A stretch of DNA of 38,347 nucleotides from positions 1-38,347 of the forward strand of contig MFIQ01000013.1 in the NCBI GenBank assembly GCA_001778905.1. The letters run 5' to 3'. The notes below the pieces were generated by a model that saw only the letters and a program-made list of their open reading frames with translations, had not been told where the DNA came from and did no database searches. Below, in pieces: positions 37,065 through 38,347 of the stretch. Origin of the DNA: Candidatus Giovannonibacteria bacterium RIFCSPLOWO2_12_FULL_44_15. GTDB taxonomy: Bacteria; Patescibacteriota; Minisyncoccia; JACPKW01; UBA11713. The position numbers and the translations under genes are program-made. How positions within the stretch are numbered: the stretch's first letter is position 1; every line of letters starts with the position of its first letter.

Positions 37065-38267
37065 CTAGTATATAAATGGAATAAAAATCAAGAAAAATAA
37101 AAGCGTCAAACAGCAAATAATGATTGCTGGTTTTTTTATATTCCCGGGAGATAAAATATCGGAAACGATTTTGAATGTTTCGGGAATCAATAAATATCCA
37201 AAAATAAGAGCTGGAAAATATAGATACATATAGAGAGAGCGCGAAACCAAAAAAAACGGCAGGTAATTTAAAAAATAACTCGTGAGAATAAAAAATGTCT
37301 GCCTGGATCGCGTCCGAATCGCGAAGAAAAAAGATGTAATTATGGAAACTATGACTGCGGTCCATCCGAAAAGATTCGGCGATAGTTTTACAATATCGTC
37401 TTTCCCGTTTCCCCAGAGAATAAATTGCCTGTCGGCAAAAAGCCAAAGAATCGGAGAGGCGGTAATTTTTTCTCCGTCTGACCCTGGAGATTCAATAACT
37501 TTTGAATGTCCTCTGATCATCTCTTTAATCAACAAGGGCTGCGACGTAATAGCGCCTTCTGGCAGAAGGATCGTGTAAGGAAGGACATATCCAAAAAGGC
37601 AAAATATTATCAATATAGCTCCATATTTTATTTTTTTATAGATTATTAAATAAAGTAGCCCCGACGCCAAAAACCCGAGTCCGCTCCATTTGATTGAAGC
37701 CGTAAATCCCATCGATAAACCCGCCGCGGACAGTAAAAATAGTTTCGTTATATTATTTTTAAATTCTAACCCATGAAACAAGAGTAGGATTCCCAAAAAG
37801 CCGAAAAATAAAATATAAGTGTCCGGAAGGATATAGCGCGAATAAGAAACAAGCGCGCCGTCAAAAATTACCATCCAAGACGGGATTAGTGCCAGAACTA
37901 AATTATCGTAAAAGCGCCTTGAGATTAAAAAAACTATACCCGCCAAAAGCGATCCCGCCAAAACGGTCGCGAAACGAAGCGGGATATACGGGAAATCTCC
38001 ATAATTTTCTTTAAGGAATATTTTTCTGGATAGATCATTAAATGAAGTTGCCTTCAAAAACTCCGAAAAGAGATAACGGGCAAATGGCGGGTGCACATCG
38101 ATATTAACCTCCCCGCTTAATGTCCTTATCGCAAAATTTGTATAATGTACTTCATCAAAAGCCGGTTCTGGAGGATATGAAATATTCGGGATCCTTATTA
38201 AGAAAGCCAGCAAAACCAATCCCGCCGCCCAAAGGTAATCTTTTTTTGAAAAAATAACTTTCTCCAC
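37065..38267 (-). CDS. PMT-family protein glycosyltransferase
   Basis: 400 residues with about ten membrane helices. The first loop has PAFDEVHYTNFAIRTLSG and IDVHPPFARYLF, the acidic and HPP motifs of dolichyl-phosphate-mannose-type (GT39/PMT) transferases that glycosylate proteins or lipids outside the membrane. Other loops (YSRYILPDTY, GFTASIKWSGLGF) also match. The start is a GTG, with tRNA-Leu ending 4 nt before it; a later start is not obvious. Confidence 0.8.
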   Translation of the reverse strand: MEKVIFSKKDYLWAAGLVLLAFLIRIPNISYPPEPAFDEVHYTNFAIRTLSGEVNIDVHPPFARYLFSEFLKATSFNDLSRKIFLKENYGDFPYIPLRFATVLAGSLLAGIVFLISRRFYDNLVLALIPSWMVIFDGALVSYSRYILPDTYILFFGFLGILLLFHGLEFKNNITKLFLLSAAGLSMGFTASIKWSGLGFLASGLLYLIIYKKIKYGAILIIFCLFGYVLPYTILLPEGAITSQPLLIKEMIRGHSKVIESPGSDGEKITASPILWLFADRQFILWGNGKDDIVKLSPNLFGWTAVIVSIITSFFFAIRTRSRQTFFILTSYFLNYLPFFLVSRSLYMYLYFPALIFGYLLIPETFKIVSDILSPGNIKKPAIIICCLTLLFFLIFIPFIY

Positions 38268-38271
38268 AATG

Positions 38272-38347
38272 TGCCGAGGGGGAGATTTGAACTCCCACGG
38301 GTTGCCCCACCAGCTCCTAAGGCTGGCGCGTCTGCCAGTTTCGCCAC
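38272..38347 (-). tRNA. tRNA-Leu (UAG anticodon), 5' end cut by the window
   Basis: Anticodon stem CCAGC/GCTGG encloses CTTAGGA, anticodon UAG, reading CUA. A long variable arm is present, as expected of tRNA-Leu, and the 3' acceptor arm CCTCGGC ends at 38273. The matching 5' acceptor bases lie beyond the window edge. No CCA encoded (the 3' flank is CA after the discriminator). Confidence 0.9.

Noticed and set aside
1-38347. Alternative genetic code (UGA as Gly, as in some CPR lineages)
   Set aside because: rpsA, the MBL gene and the phosphatase-like gene end cleanly at TGA and no conserved gene contains in-frame TGA.
1-38347. CRISPR array, insertion sequence or prophage
   Set aside because: No regular repeat-spacer series, no transposase or phage structural gene seen.

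Overview
The window looks like a piece of chromosome from a Patescibacteria/CPR bacterium, most likely a Parcubacteria-type lineage. The grounds are very dense packing on long same-strand runs, many small proteins without recognisable family, compact versions of core proteins (a 643-residue Mfd-like helicase, a four-domain S1 protein), tandem VirB2/TrbC-like pilins with a CPR-style TraG/VirD4-like ATPase, and tRNAs without encoded CCA. TGA is used as an ordinary stop (rpsA, the MBL protein, the LMW phosphatase), so this is the standard bacterial code and not code 25. The assignment is inferred from content only.

Layout. 1-3989 (-): MurJ-type lipid flippase and a Wzy/O-antigen-ligase-like protein with TPRs. 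4037-4690: small MerR-like HTH protein (+), RNase P RNA (+), and a terminator shared with ftsZ. 4690-17224 (-): ftsZ and ftsA, separated by about 10 kb of accessory genes (coiled-coil proteins, a TraG/VirD4-like ATPase, a Phd/RelE toxin-antitoxin pair, a HExxH metalloprotein, an 888-residue glycine-zipper protein). 17209-21438 (-): ybeY, yqeY, an APH-like kinase, rpsU, a HIT protein, hisS, lepB. 21494-25274 (+): pth, an antitoxin/PIN pair, the mini-Mfd, a LMW phosphatase-like protein. 25297-30113 (-): an orphan gene, an AbrB/RelE pair, rpsA, DUF3800, a membrane protein, a UDG-like protein and another orphan. 30199-36921 (+): MBL-fold protein, small membrane protein, gyrA, methyltransferase, solute-binding protein, four VirB2-like pilins and a 30-residue membrane peptide. 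36980-38347 (-): tRNA-Gly, a PMT-family glycosyltransferase and a partial tRNA-Leu.

The genes cover division and envelope (ftsA, ftsZ, murJ, O-antigen-ligase-like, lepB, PMT), translation and RNA processing (rnpB, hisS, rpsU, rpsA, pth, ybeY, yqeY) and DNA topology and repair (gyrA, mini-Mfd). The pilins and the TraG-like ATPase suggest a type IV secretion or DNA-transfer apparatus split over two loci.

Two patterns stand out. First, all three toxin-antitoxin modules are bracketed by duplicated host sequence. The PIN module is followed by a second copy of the end of pth, the AbrB/RelE module by a second copy of the end of rpsA, and the Phd/RelE module lies between two copies of a palindromic repeat. 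This suggests TA cassettes that insert at, and rebuild, gene ends. Second, many transcription-unit heads have a -10-like hexamer 6-8 nt before the start codon, which predicts leaderless mRNAs; a few likely accessory genes instead have a strong Shine-Dalgarno sequence.
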